A stretch of 5,144 bases of DNA. Source: Acidobacteriota bacterium. GTDB lineage: Bacteria; Acidobacteriota; Vicinamibacteria; Marinacidobacterales; SMYC01. Positions 1 through 5,144 of the stretch are shown piece by piece. Numbering within the stretch: the stretch's first letter is position 1; the number at the start of each line of letters is the position of its first letter. The notes under the pieces were generated by a model that was not told the DNA's origin, did not search any database, and was given only the letters and a program-made list of their open reading frames with translations. Position numbers and translations under genes: made by a program. The stretch lies in the NCBI GenBank assembly GCA_030598165.1, contig JAUVQL010000102.1, positions 1 to 5,144 on the forward strand. Direction: 5' to 3'.

Positions 1-140
1 GAGTCGAAGCCGGGAGCTTGGGAGCCTGTCAAGTAACGGCGAAGTGGTCAGTCCACTAGTACTAGTGCACTAGTGGACAGATGCCAGTTAGTGAAGCAGT
101 CGAAGCAGTGAGGTGAAGACCTGCCGGGCGCGAGACGCCA
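1..140. other. Non-coding region downstream of mqnC
   Basis: No credible gene was found on either strand in this stretch, which follows the mqnC stop codon in the direction of transcription. It is rich in short repeats: GAAGCAGT occurs at 93-100 and 102-109 (a 9-bp step), AGTCGAAGC occurs at 2-10 and 98-106, and an ACTAGT-rich inverted repeat lies at 51-78. No T-run typical of an intrinsic terminator follows the inverted repeat on the minus strand. mqnD or another pathway gene could lie further left, but nothing visible here shows that. Confidence 0.6.
51..78. repeat. Perfect 10-bp inverted repeat with three ACTAGT copies
   Basis: GTCCACTAGT at 51-60 is exactly complementary to ACTAGTGGAC at 69-78, leaving an 8-base loop at 61-68. 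Beyond one A-A mismatch, two more pairs (48/81 and 49/80) can form. ACTAGT appears three times, at 55-60, 61-66 and 69-74, the last two 8 bp apart. In the transcript of the mqn genes it would form a hairpin about 60 bases after the mqnC stop. It could stabilise the 3' end or assist termination, but no U-tract follows, so a simple intrinsic terminator is not supported. Confidence 0.7.
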
Positions 141-1229
141 TCAACAACGGCGGATGATCTCGTAAAGGGTCGTTCGCTGCGCGGGGCGGAAGCCGGCCTC
201 GCGGATGAGAATCTGGATTTCCTCAATAGACGTCTTGTTGATGAATCCCGTGCAGGCGTGCACATTTTCTTCGAAGAGTGTCCCGCCGAAATCATCGGCT
301 CCCCAGTGTAGCGCTACTTGCCCGGTTTTTTTGCCCTCGGAGAACCAAGAGGCCTGTATGTGCTCGAAATTGTCGAGGTAGAGACGTGAAGCCGCCAAAA
401 TGCGTAAATACTGATTGGGTCCGGCATGACGAGGGACTTTCTTGAGGAGAGGCGTGTTCCCTGGCTTGAAACTCCAAGGGACGAACGCGGTAAAGCCGTG
501 ATGGAGATCCTGGAGCTGGCGAATGTATTCCAGATGCTCGATGACGTCCTCTTCGGTTTCCACATGGCCGTACATCATCGTGGCCGTCGTGCGGAAACCC
601 AATGCGTGCGCTTCTTTGTGCACCTCGAGCCACGCCTCCGACGGGCCCTTTTTGTGAGAGACTTTTCTGCGAACTCGGTCGGCCAGGATTTCTGCTCCTC
701 CCCCGGGGATGGTGGTCTGTCCCGCCTGTTTGAGGCGAAGGAGGACTTCCCGGACAGACAGGCCGGAGACGTGAGCCATGCCAAGGATTTCAGGGGCCGA
801 CCAAAAATGCGGCGTCACATTGGGATACCGCTGCCTTACAGCCTGCACCATGTCTACGTAGTAGTCGAGAGGCAGCTCGGGGTGAACGCCGCCTTGCATG
901 AGGACCGTCGTGGCGCCAAGCTCCGCGGCTCGGCCGATTTTTTCCAGCATCTCTTCTAAGCCCACCGTGTAGGCTTCCTCGTGCCCAGGAGATCGGTAAA
1001 AAGCGCAGAACGTGCAATCTACGTTGCAGACATTGGTGTAGTTAGGATTGGTATCGACGACGAAAGTTACCAGAGACTCAGGGTGGAGTCGGCGTCGGAC
1101 TATCATCGCCAGTTGTCCCAAATCGAGGAGAGGTGCCTCGCGTAAAAGAAAGAGCCCGTCATCGCGGGACAGTCGTTTCCCTGACTGAACTCGTTCGGCA
1201 ATTGCCTTGAGGCCCGTGGTCGTTCCCAT
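141..1229 (-). CDS. mqnC: Cyclic dehypoxanthinyl futalosine synthase (radical SAM)
   Basis: This 362-residue cytosolic radical SAM enzyme is predicted to convert dehypoxanthine futalosine to its cyclic form, the third core step of the futalosine route to menaquinone. The cluster motif CxxxCxxC is seen as Cys68, Cys72 and Cys75 within YTNVCNVDCTFCAFYR and would bind the [4Fe-4S] cluster used to cleave SAM. The PGGGAE motif is at 175-180, TTATMMYGH at 214-222, and a HWGADDFGGT segment lies near 308-317. The AFVPWSFKPGNT segment (248-259) and the TTATMM motif favour MqnC over its paralogue MqnE, which has SNAT and FIPLAF at these places. The ATG at 1229 is chosen because a GAGG Shine-Dalgarno sequence lies just upstream, overlapping the mqnA stop. 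Only 7 bases separate it from mqnA, so the two are very probably co-transcribed and coupled. One local oddity is QTT at 171-173, where many relatives have LDS. Length is usual for the family. Confidence 0.95.
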   Translation of the reverse strand: MGTTTGLKAIAERVQSGKRLSRDDGLFLLREAPLLDLGQLAMIVRRRLHPESLVTFVVDTNPNYTNVCNVDCTFCAFYRSPGHEEAYTVGLEEMLEKIGRAAELGATTVLMQGGVHPELPLDYYVDMVQAVRQRYPNVTPHFWSAPEILGMAHVSGLSVREVLLRLKQAGQTTIPGGGAEILADRVRRKVSHKKGPSEAWLEVHKEAHALGFRTTATMMYGHVETEEDVIEHLEYIRQLQDLHHGFTAFVPWSFKPGNTPLLKKVPRHAGPNQYLRILAASRLYLDNFEHIQASWFSEGKKTGQVALHWGADDFGGTLFEENVHACTGFINKTSIEEIQILIREAGFRPAQRTTLYEIIRRC

Positions 1230-1238
1230 CTTTACCTC
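1230..1238 (-). promoter_or_regulatory. mqnC ribosome binding site overlapping the mqnA stop
   Basis: Read on the minus strand, the bases before the mqnC ATG are GAGGTAAAG. The GA of this site is part of the TGA stop codon of mqnA (1239-1237), and GAGG sits 5 bases from the start codon. Ribosomes ending mqnA would therefore finish on the mqnC binding site, which suggests translational coupling. It also decides the mqnC start. Confidence 0.75.
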
Positions 1239-1998
1239 AAATGGGCTGGAGCAAGTCTCGCTCGTGAACCAGACGTCTGAACTCTTCGAGTCCCTGCCAT
1301 TCTTCTTGCCCTAGCCGGTAGTGAAAATTGTGAAGATAGCTGGCGAGGTCGTGAGCTGTTCCAAGCTCTCCGGCATACTTCGCCGCCGTCTCGTGAATCT
1401 GTTTCAGGCCTTTGTCGAAGGATCGCTCCAACAGGTCGGCAAACTCCTGCTTGTTCTCGTCTGAGAGTGTTTTTCGAACGACCCAAAGGGCAAAGACGAA
1501 AGGTAGTTTCCTCCAAGCCCACCATTGGGCGGCCAAATCGAAGCGGTGAGGGAAACCGTCGCAATGCACCCGTGCCCGGCGGAGTGCCTCGTCCCCTATG
1601 ACGAGGAAGGCCTCGGCCTCTTCCCGCACACCACGTCGGTATTCGCGAGGCCGTATTTCATCCCGGACTTCGAGCAGCAATCGCAGGAGGCGAGCCGATG
1701 TGGAAGTCTCTTCGGTCACTCCGACCCGGGCTCCCCCGAGCTCTTGCATCGGGTGGCGGCTGAACAGAAGAATGCTTCGTACCTCTTCCCGGTTCGCGAC
1801 ACCGAGATTACCGATGGGCTCGTAACGATCTTCGAGACGTAGGTAATCAGCCGTAGCCATGATGCCTGCATCGATGGCTTCCCGCTCCGCCAGTTTCCCC
1901 AGTTCCCGCGGCGGCATGGCCACCAAACGGTGCTCGCCGAGCAGTGGGTAGAAAGGCTCGGAGTTGAGGAACGGGATTTTGCCTATGAGAAGTTTCAT
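1237..1998 (-). CDS. mqnA: Chorismate dehydratase, first enzyme of the futalosine pathway
   Basis: This 253-residue protein belongs to the MqnA family, which has a periplasmic-binding-protein-like fold but works in the cytosol. It dehydrates chorismate to 3-[(1-carboxyvinyl)oxy]benzoate, the substrate of MqnE. Family signatures seen are the N-terminal IGKIPFLNSEPFY (5-17), AIDAGIM (41-47), SILLFSRHP (75-83), TEETSTSARLL (95-105), LVIGDEAL (132-139), LPFVFALW (165-172), and YRLG with GLEEF close to the C terminus. No signal peptide is visible. The length fits the family. The ATG at 1998 is chosen because the conserved N-terminal motif begins almost at once, but no clear Shine-Dalgarno sequence precedes it: an octamer repeat array begins 9 bases upstream. 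The gap to mqnE is 79 bases, and mqnC follows after 7 bases. Identity rests on several co-linear motifs and on lying between mqnE and mqnC. Confidence 0.94.
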   Translation of the reverse strand: MKLLIGKIPFLNSEPFYPLLGEHRLVAMPPRELGKLAEREAIDAGIMATADYLRLEDRYEPIGNLGVANREEVRSILLFSRHPMQELGGARVGVTEETSTSARLLRLLLEVRDEIRPREYRRGVREEAEAFLVIGDEALRRARVHCDGFPHRFDLAAQWWAWRKLPFVFALWVVRKTLSDENKQEFADLLERSFDKGLKQIHETAAKYAGELGTAHDLASYLHNFHYRLGQEEWQGLEEFRRLVHERDLLQPI

Positions 1999-2007
1999 TC
2001 TGTCTAG

Positions 2008-2039
2008 AATTCAAGAACTCGAGAACTCAAGAACTCGAG
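2008..2039. repeat. Four-unit tandem array of an 8-bp repeat (mqnE-mqnA spacer)
   Basis: Four consecutive octamers fill this stretch on the plus strand: AATTCAAG first, then AACTCGAG, AACTCAAG and AACTCGAG, and a partial AAT follows. The consensus is AACTCRAG. The period of 8 is not a multiple of 3, and stops occur in the frames crossing it on the minus strand, so it is not coding. It lies 9 bases upstream of the mqnA start codon, where the 5' leader of mqnA would be. A related array in the opposite orientation is at 3334-3365. Confidence 0.9.
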
Positions 2040-2077
2040 AATAGGATCATGTTTCGTGGGCCTCTAGTTTCACAGCG

Positions 2078-3193
2078 TCAGTTCTTGTTGTAGACCTGCA
2101 ACACGTGGTAAAGAGCGTCCCTTTCGGCAGGGACCTTTCCTGCTTCTCTGATCATGTCTACCAATCGGCCCCGTGCCAGTCCCACAGGGCTTTTGGCAAG
2201 AGCAGCGTGGGCAATTCTCTCTTCTCCAATCGTTCCGTCGAGATCGTTGGCTCCAAAGTTCAAAGCGACAGAGGCGGTTTGTTCCCCCAGCATGACCCAG
2301 TAGGCCTTTATGTGGGGAATGTTGTCTAGGAGCAGTCGAGCGCAGGCAACGGTTCTCAGGTCTTCGAGAGCAGAGGCTTGGCGATCCACGATTCCCGTGC
2401 TGCCGGGCTGAAATGCCAAAGGGATGAAGGAGAGGAACCCCGGCTGGTCGTCTTGTGCCTCCCGAAGCTTGAGTAAATGGTCCACTCGCTCCTCGTAGGT
2501 TTCGATGTGGCCATAAAGAAGTGTGGCGTTGGAAGGGATTCCCATGCGGTGGGCTGTCCGATGCACCTCGAGCCAACGCTCTTCACCTATCTTGTGCTGG
2601 AAAAGTGCCTCCCGGACTCGGGAAGAGAACACTTCAGCACCACCTCCTGGCAGAGACCGAAGTCCCGCTTCTCTAAGCCGAGTTAACACGTCTTCAATAG
2701 AGGTCTTTTCGATCTTCGCAAACCAGTCGATCTCGACGGCCGTCCAGGCCTTGATTTGTATCTTTGGATGAGTCTCGTGGATCGCTTTGATGATGTTCAG
2801 GTATTGCTCGAAGGACCAGTGTGGATGCATACCGCCGACAATATGGACCTCGGAGAGCTCGTCGTTGATGCGGCCGAGTATCTCTTCGATAGTCATCTCA
2901 TAGCCGTTCGGGTCTTTGACCTTGACGGCAAAATCACAGAAACGGCAGTCGAGAACACACACGTTCGTGGGATTAATCTGACGGTTCATTACGAAGTAGA
3001 CCAGGTCCCCGTTTTTACTACGCTTGACGTGGTCGGCGATCTTCCCAAGGGACGTGATATCCGCCGTCTCCAAAATAGCCAGACCGTCCTTGCGGTCGAG
3101 CCTGCGACCCTCTAGCACCTTGGCCCATATGGAAATCAGAGCTCGATCTTGGAAAGCTATGTCTTGTACGCGCAGAGGTTCCCCCGTAGTCAT
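2078..3193 (-). CDS. mqnE: Aminofutalosine synthase (radical SAM)
   Basis: This 371-residue cytosolic enzyme is predicted to add the 5'-deoxyadenosyl radical from SAM to 3-[(1-carboxyvinyl)oxy]benzoate, giving 6-amino-6-deoxyfutalosine. The radical SAM motif is seen as Cys79, Cys83 and Cys86 in NPTNVCVLDCRFCDF. Further signatures are HIVGGMHP (117-124), IKAWTAVEI (147-155), LPGGGAEVF (181-189), SNATLLYGHIET (221-232), FLSFIPLAFQP (253-263) and NFGANDLDGT (312-321). SNAT, the ERVDHLLKLRE stretch and FIPLAF separate it from MqnC. I chose the ATG at 3193 because CTGGAG ends 7 bases upstream. A longer frame beginning with TTG at 3262 would add 23 unconserved residues and start inside a hairpin arm, so I rejected it. 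The product feeds the nucleosidase step, whose gene is not in the window, and then MqnC. The 194-base gap to ubiD suggests that mqnE may have its own promoter. Confidence 0.95.
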   Translation of the reverse strand: MTTGEPLRVQDIAFQDRALISIWAKVLEGRRLDRKDGLAILETADITSLGKIADHVKRSKNGDLVYFVMNRQINPTNVCVLDCRFCDFAVKVKDPNGYEMTIEEILGRINDELSEVHIVGGMHPHWSFEQYLNIIKAIHETHPKIQIKAWTAVEIDWFAKIEKTSIEDVLTRLREAGLRSLPGGGAEVFSSRVREALFQHKIGEERWLEVHRTAHRMGIPSNATLLYGHIETYEERVDHLLKLREAQDDQPGFLSFIPLAFQPGSTGIVDRQASALEDLRTVACARLLLDNIPHIKAYWVMLGEQTASVALNFGANDLDGTIGEERIAHAALAKSPVGLARGRLVDMIREAGKVPAERDALYHVLQVYNKN

Positions 3194-3200
3194 TGGTTTG

Positions 3201-3206
3201 CTCCAG
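3201..3206 (-). promoter_or_regulatory. mqnE ribosome binding site
   Basis: On the minus strand CTGGAG is followed by seven bases (CAAACCA) and then the ATG at 3193. GGAG is a good match to the anti-Shine-Dalgarno sequence at normal spacing, and it sets the mqnE start at 3193 rather than at the upstream TTG. Confidence 0.75.
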
Positions 3207-3222
3207 ATTGTCCCGCCGAGCC

Positions 3223-3240
3223 CGGGGCAAGCCCGCCCCG
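3223..3240 (-). other. GC-rich hairpin in the mqnE leader
   Basis: CGGGGC at 3223-3228 is perfectly complementary to GCCCCG at 3235-3240, with a 6-base loop. It lies 16 bases upstream of the mqnE Shine-Dalgarno sequence and is not followed by T residues on the minus strand, so it is not a terminator. It might affect leader structure or ribosome access, but no regulatory role can be shown from sequence alone. Confidence 0.4.
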
Positions 3241-3248
3241 AAGAATCC

Positions 3249-3315
3249 AAAAAGGCCGGCAAACCCCCCCGACAGAATAGTGCGTCTCTTTTACTCTAGG
3301 CAAATTGGCCGGCCT
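3249..3315 (-). terminator. Terminator-like inverted repeat after ubiD
   Basis: On the minus strand AGGCCGGCCAA (3315-3305) can pair with TTGCCGGCCT (3262-3253), leaving one bulged base, and the second arm runs into five T (3253-3249) before GG. A GC-rich stem followed by a T-run is the layout of an intrinsic terminator. The weak point is the loop of about 42 bases, much longer than normal. It lies 73 bases past the ubiD stop codon and could end or reduce ubiD transcription before mqnE. Confidence 0.35.
3274..3303 (-). promoter_or_regulatory. Possible sigma70-like promoter for mqnE-mqnA-mqnC
   Basis: On the minus strand TTGCCT (3303-3298, four of six bases matching TTGACA) and TATTCT (3279-3274, four of six matching TATAAT) are separated by 18 bases. 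Transcription would begin near 3267, in or beside a run of seven G (3270-3264), giving a leader of about 75 bases before the mqnE ATG. The match is modest and such boxes occur by chance. Its main support is its place in the only long spacer of the cluster. Confidence 0.25.
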
Positions 3316-3333
3316 CTGGAAAGAGAAAGGATT

Positions 3334-3365
3334 CTTGAATTCTCGAGTTCTTGAGTCCTTGAGTT
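3334..3365. repeat. Four-unit tandem array of an 8-bp repeat (ubiD-mqnE spacer), inverted relative to 2008-2039
   Basis: On the plus strand the octamers are CTTGAATT, CTCGAGTT, CTTGAGTC and CTTGAGTT. Read on the minus strand they are variants of AACTCRAG, the same unit as at 2008-2039. Both arrays have four units, and both contain one AATTCAAG variant at an end. The array starts 22 bases after the ubiD stop codon on the minus strand, between the stop and the terminator-like repeat. The two arrays are inverted relative to each other and bracket mqnE. Confidence 0.9.
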
Positions 3366-3387
3366 CTACAAAGGGCGCTCAAAGCTG

Positions 3388-5144
3388 CTAGTCAATGCCA
3401 TATTCCCCCCATCGCTTGTTGACCTGTTCGACCACATCCGGGTCCATCACGATGGTATTTGGGTAGCCGGGTTTGAAACTGGCGTCGATGCCCAGGCAAC
3501 CGCGGTGGACGGGCCAGGCCCCGCGTAGGCTGGATTCGGCGAAAACGACGTCTCGAGCGGCATCGAATCGAGTGAAGATCCCCCAGAGTAGCTTCTCACG
3601 GTCATTGAGATCGATGTCCGGACTGACGGCGGCGATGATTTTCAGTGGCTCGAGCTCTGGCCTCGTGACAAGATACTGAACTACATCGCGTGGCTTGCCT
3701 TCTACTTGAACGACCAGCATCGTGTCGCCCAGTACTTGAAAGGACCGGACCCGGCGATCCAACCGACGAGGCTCTATGGAGGGAAGACGGTGCGACTCGG
3801 GGGCTTCTCCTTTGGAGGTGGCGTCGAGAATCATCTTGCTGCCGAGGTTCAACTTGAAACTAGTGAAATCAAGTGTGTCCAGTGGTACGCCGGGCAAGAG
3901 GAGGAAGTCTTCGGCAGGGTCAAAGTACTTGCGAATCGATTCCAGGATGGCATCGAAGCTGCGGACGTTGACACCAGCGCTGACGAGGACAATGGCCTTG
4001 GTGAGAGCCAGTTGGCCTGTCCCCAAAAGCCCCAGAGCGGTTTTCAAGGCCTCCTTTTCGTATCGTTCCTCGACCGCCACCACTAGGAGGTTGTGGAAGC
4101 CTGCTTCGTAGTAGGCCCATAAGTCTCTAACTTCAGGGTGGATCAGCTTGAGCAGAGGGCCCATCATTTCTTGGACCGCCTCGCCTAGATAGCGATCTTC
4201 CTGTGGAGGTTGACCGACAATGGAAGCCGTGAAGATCGCGTCTCGTCGCCGAGTGATCTTCTTGATGTGAAAGACGGGAAACGGCGACTGGTGTGAGTAA
4301 TGTCCGAAGTGGTCCCCGAAAGGCCCCTCTGGTTCGCGCTCGTGGGGCGGAACTTGGCCCTCTAAAATGAAATCGGCATGGGCTGGCACCTCGAGATCCA
4401 CCGTACGCCCTTGAACAACTTCGGTGGCTTTTCCGCGGAGGAGGCCCGCAAATGCAACTTCATCGAAGCCTTCAGGCAAAGGTGCGACAGCAGCTAAGAG
4501 CAGCGCCGGATCGGTTCCCACGACCACGGCAACATCCAACGGTTGGTTTTGCTGCTCGGCACGATGATAGTGGTAGCCACCTCCCTTCATAATCTGCCAG
4601 TGCATGCCGGTCCGATCCGGTCCGAAGACCTGCATACGGTAAATGCCTAGATTGCCCACCTTCGATTCTGGGTCTCGTGTCGAGACCAGGCCCAATGTAA
4701 AGAAGCGACCCGCATCTTCGGGCCAGCACTTGAGAATGGGAAGACGGTCGAGGTTGGGAGGCTCTTCGACTTCTTGGCACGGGCCGCGCCGAGCTTTCTT
4801 CGTCCGCATGGAGAGAGCACGCCAGAGAGGCTTTCTGTTCTCGAAGAGACTGGAAAGTGTGGGGGGATTGATCCGTTGAGCGAGGCGAAAAAGCTCTTGT
4901 CCGAGCTCACCGGGGTGGCGACCCAAGGCCCATTCGATACGTCGTCGCGCTCCAAGGATGTTGACAGCGAGAGGAAAGGGACTTCCTTTGACGCGCTCGA
5001 AGAGGAGTGCCGGGCCCTCATCGCGAACGACACGGCATACGATTTCTGTGATTTCGTGTTCAGGATCGACCTCGATTGGAATGCGCCGAAGATCACCTCG
5101 GCGCTCCAGGTCGTCTAGAAAACTCCGGAGATTCGTGAAGCTCA
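3388..5144 (-). CDS. ubiD: UbiD-family menaquinone biosynthesis decarboxylase, 5' end cut by window edge
   Basis: This is a prenylated-FMN-dependent decarboxylase of the long UbiD type found with futalosine genes (sometimes called mqnL). It probably removes the carboxylate from the prenylated 1,4-dihydroxy-6-naphthoate intermediate. The frame is open to the right edge, where the minus strand reads (N)TG AGC TTC ACG, giving xSFTNLRSFLDDLERRGDLR, a typical UbiD N terminus. The start codon is thus very probably at 5145-5143, with its first base outside, and the full protein would be 585 residues. In that numbering, conserved residues by alignment to E. coli UbiD are Asn165 and Arg170 in NLGIYRMQ, Glu229 in DEVAFAGLLRG, and Glu273 with Asp278 in EGPFGD, the UbiD proton-donor region. 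LGSKMILDAT is at 434-443. E. coli UbiD has 497 residues. The extra length here matches an apparent second copy of the C-terminal module (351-446 and 474-560), after which a UbiD-like tail (DPDVVEQVNKRW) resumes. Its place upstream of mqnE-A-C supports a menaquinone role over ubiquinone synthesis or aromatic degradation. Confidence 0.92.
   Translation of the reverse strand, partial: SFTNLRSFLDDLERRGDLRRIPIEVDPEHEITEIVCRVVRDEGPALLFERVKGSPFPLAVNILGARRRIEWALGRHPGELGQELFRLAQRINPPTLSSLFENRKPLWRALSMRTKKARRGPCQEVEEPPNLDRLPILKCWPEDAGRFFTLGLVSTRDPESKVGNLGIYRMQVFGPDRTGMHWQIMKGGGYHYHRAEQQNQPLDVAVVVGTDPALLLAAVAPLPEGFDEVAFAGLLRGKATEVVQGRTVDLEVPAHADFILEGQVPPHEREPEGPFGDHFGHYSHQSPFPVFHIKKITRRRDAIFTASIVGQPPQEDRYLGEAVQEMMGPLLKLIHPEVRDLWAYYEAGFHNLLVVAVEERYEKEALKTALGLLGTGQLALTKAIVLVSAGVNVRSFDAILESIRKYFDPAEDFLLLPGVPLDTLDFTSFKLNLGSKMILDATSKGEAPESHRLPSIEPRRLDRRVRSFQVLGDTMLVVQVEGKPRDVVQYLVTRPELEPLKIIAAVSPDIDLNDREKLLWGIFTRFDAARDVVFAESSLRGAWPVHRGCLGIDASFKPGYPNTIVMDPDVVEQVNKRWGEYGID

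Noticed and set aside
426..959. A 177-residue open frame on the plus strand, antisense to mqnC
   Set aside because: It is the reverse-strand shadow of a clearly conserved mqnC gene, has no recognisable motif or family, and is explained by codon bias of the coding strand.
2004..2039. Clustered restriction-type palindromes (TCTAGA, GAATTC, CTCGAG here and at 3334-3365; ACTAGT at 55-74) suggesting a cloning linker
   Set aside because: The sites arise from the period-8 repeat with natural variants, lie between intact genes of one pathway, and are not joined to any vector-like sequence. A natural repeat explains them better.
3194..3262. Upstream TTG start for mqnE that would add 23 residues
   Set aside because: The added residues are unlike the family, the TTG lies within a hairpin arm, and the ATG at 3193 has a good Shine-Dalgarno sequence at 7 bases.
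3706..4111. Overlapping plus-strand open frames of 111-126 codons inside the ubiD-family gene
   Set aside because: They overlap conserved UbiD sequence on the other strand and show no protein-family signature.
1..5144. A novel defence system, mobile element or CRISPR array
   Set aside because: All four genes are recognised menaquinone-pathway enzymes. There is no transposase or integrase, and no spacer-repeat arrangement with repeats of CRISPR length.

Overview
The window holds four genes, all on the minus strand. Read in transcription order (right to left) they are a UbiD-family decarboxylase (3388 to beyond 5144), mqnE (2078-3193), mqnA (1237-1998) and mqnC (141-1229). Together they form most of a futalosine-pathway menaquinone (vitamin K2) gene cluster. 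MqnA dehydrates chorismate to 3-enolpyruvyl-benzoate. MqnE is a radical SAM enzyme that joins that product to an adenosyl group, giving aminofutalosine. MqnC, a second radical SAM enzyme, cyclises dehypoxanthine futalosine. The long UbiD-type protein fits the late decarboxylation of the naphthoate ring. The nucleosidase step (mqnB or an MTAN enzyme), mqnD, the UbiA-type prenyltransferase, the UbiX-type flavin prenyltransferase and the methyltransferase are not in the window.

The organism is a bacterium with moderately GC-rich DNA that makes menaquinone by the futalosine route. The sequence alone does not fix the phylum. The proteins do not point clearly to Streptomyces or Helicobacter, and an uncultured or environmental lineage is plausible, but that is a weak inference.

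Layout: 1-140 is a non-coding tail downstream of mqnC with an ACTAGT-rich inverted repeat. mqnA and mqnC are separated by 7 bases and look translationally coupled. The mqnE-mqnA spacer (1999-2077) and the ubiD-mqnE spacer (3194-3387) each carry a four-unit array of an 8-bp repeat (consensus AACTCRAG), in opposite orientations, so mqnE is bracketed by inverted copies. The ubiD-mqnE spacer also holds an inverted repeat followed by five T, with a weak sigma70-like promoter inside its loop. This could separate ubiD transcription from mqnE-A-C transcription.

The start codon of the UbiD-family gene is cut by the right edge: only its last two bases (TG) are present. With one residue restored the protein would be 585 residues. 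It appears to contain a duplicated C-terminal alpha/beta module, which accounts for its extra length over E. coli UbiD. No mobile element, CRISPR array, tRNA or rRNA was seen. This is mainly a metabolic locus; the unusual parts are the spacer repeats and the UbiD domain duplication.
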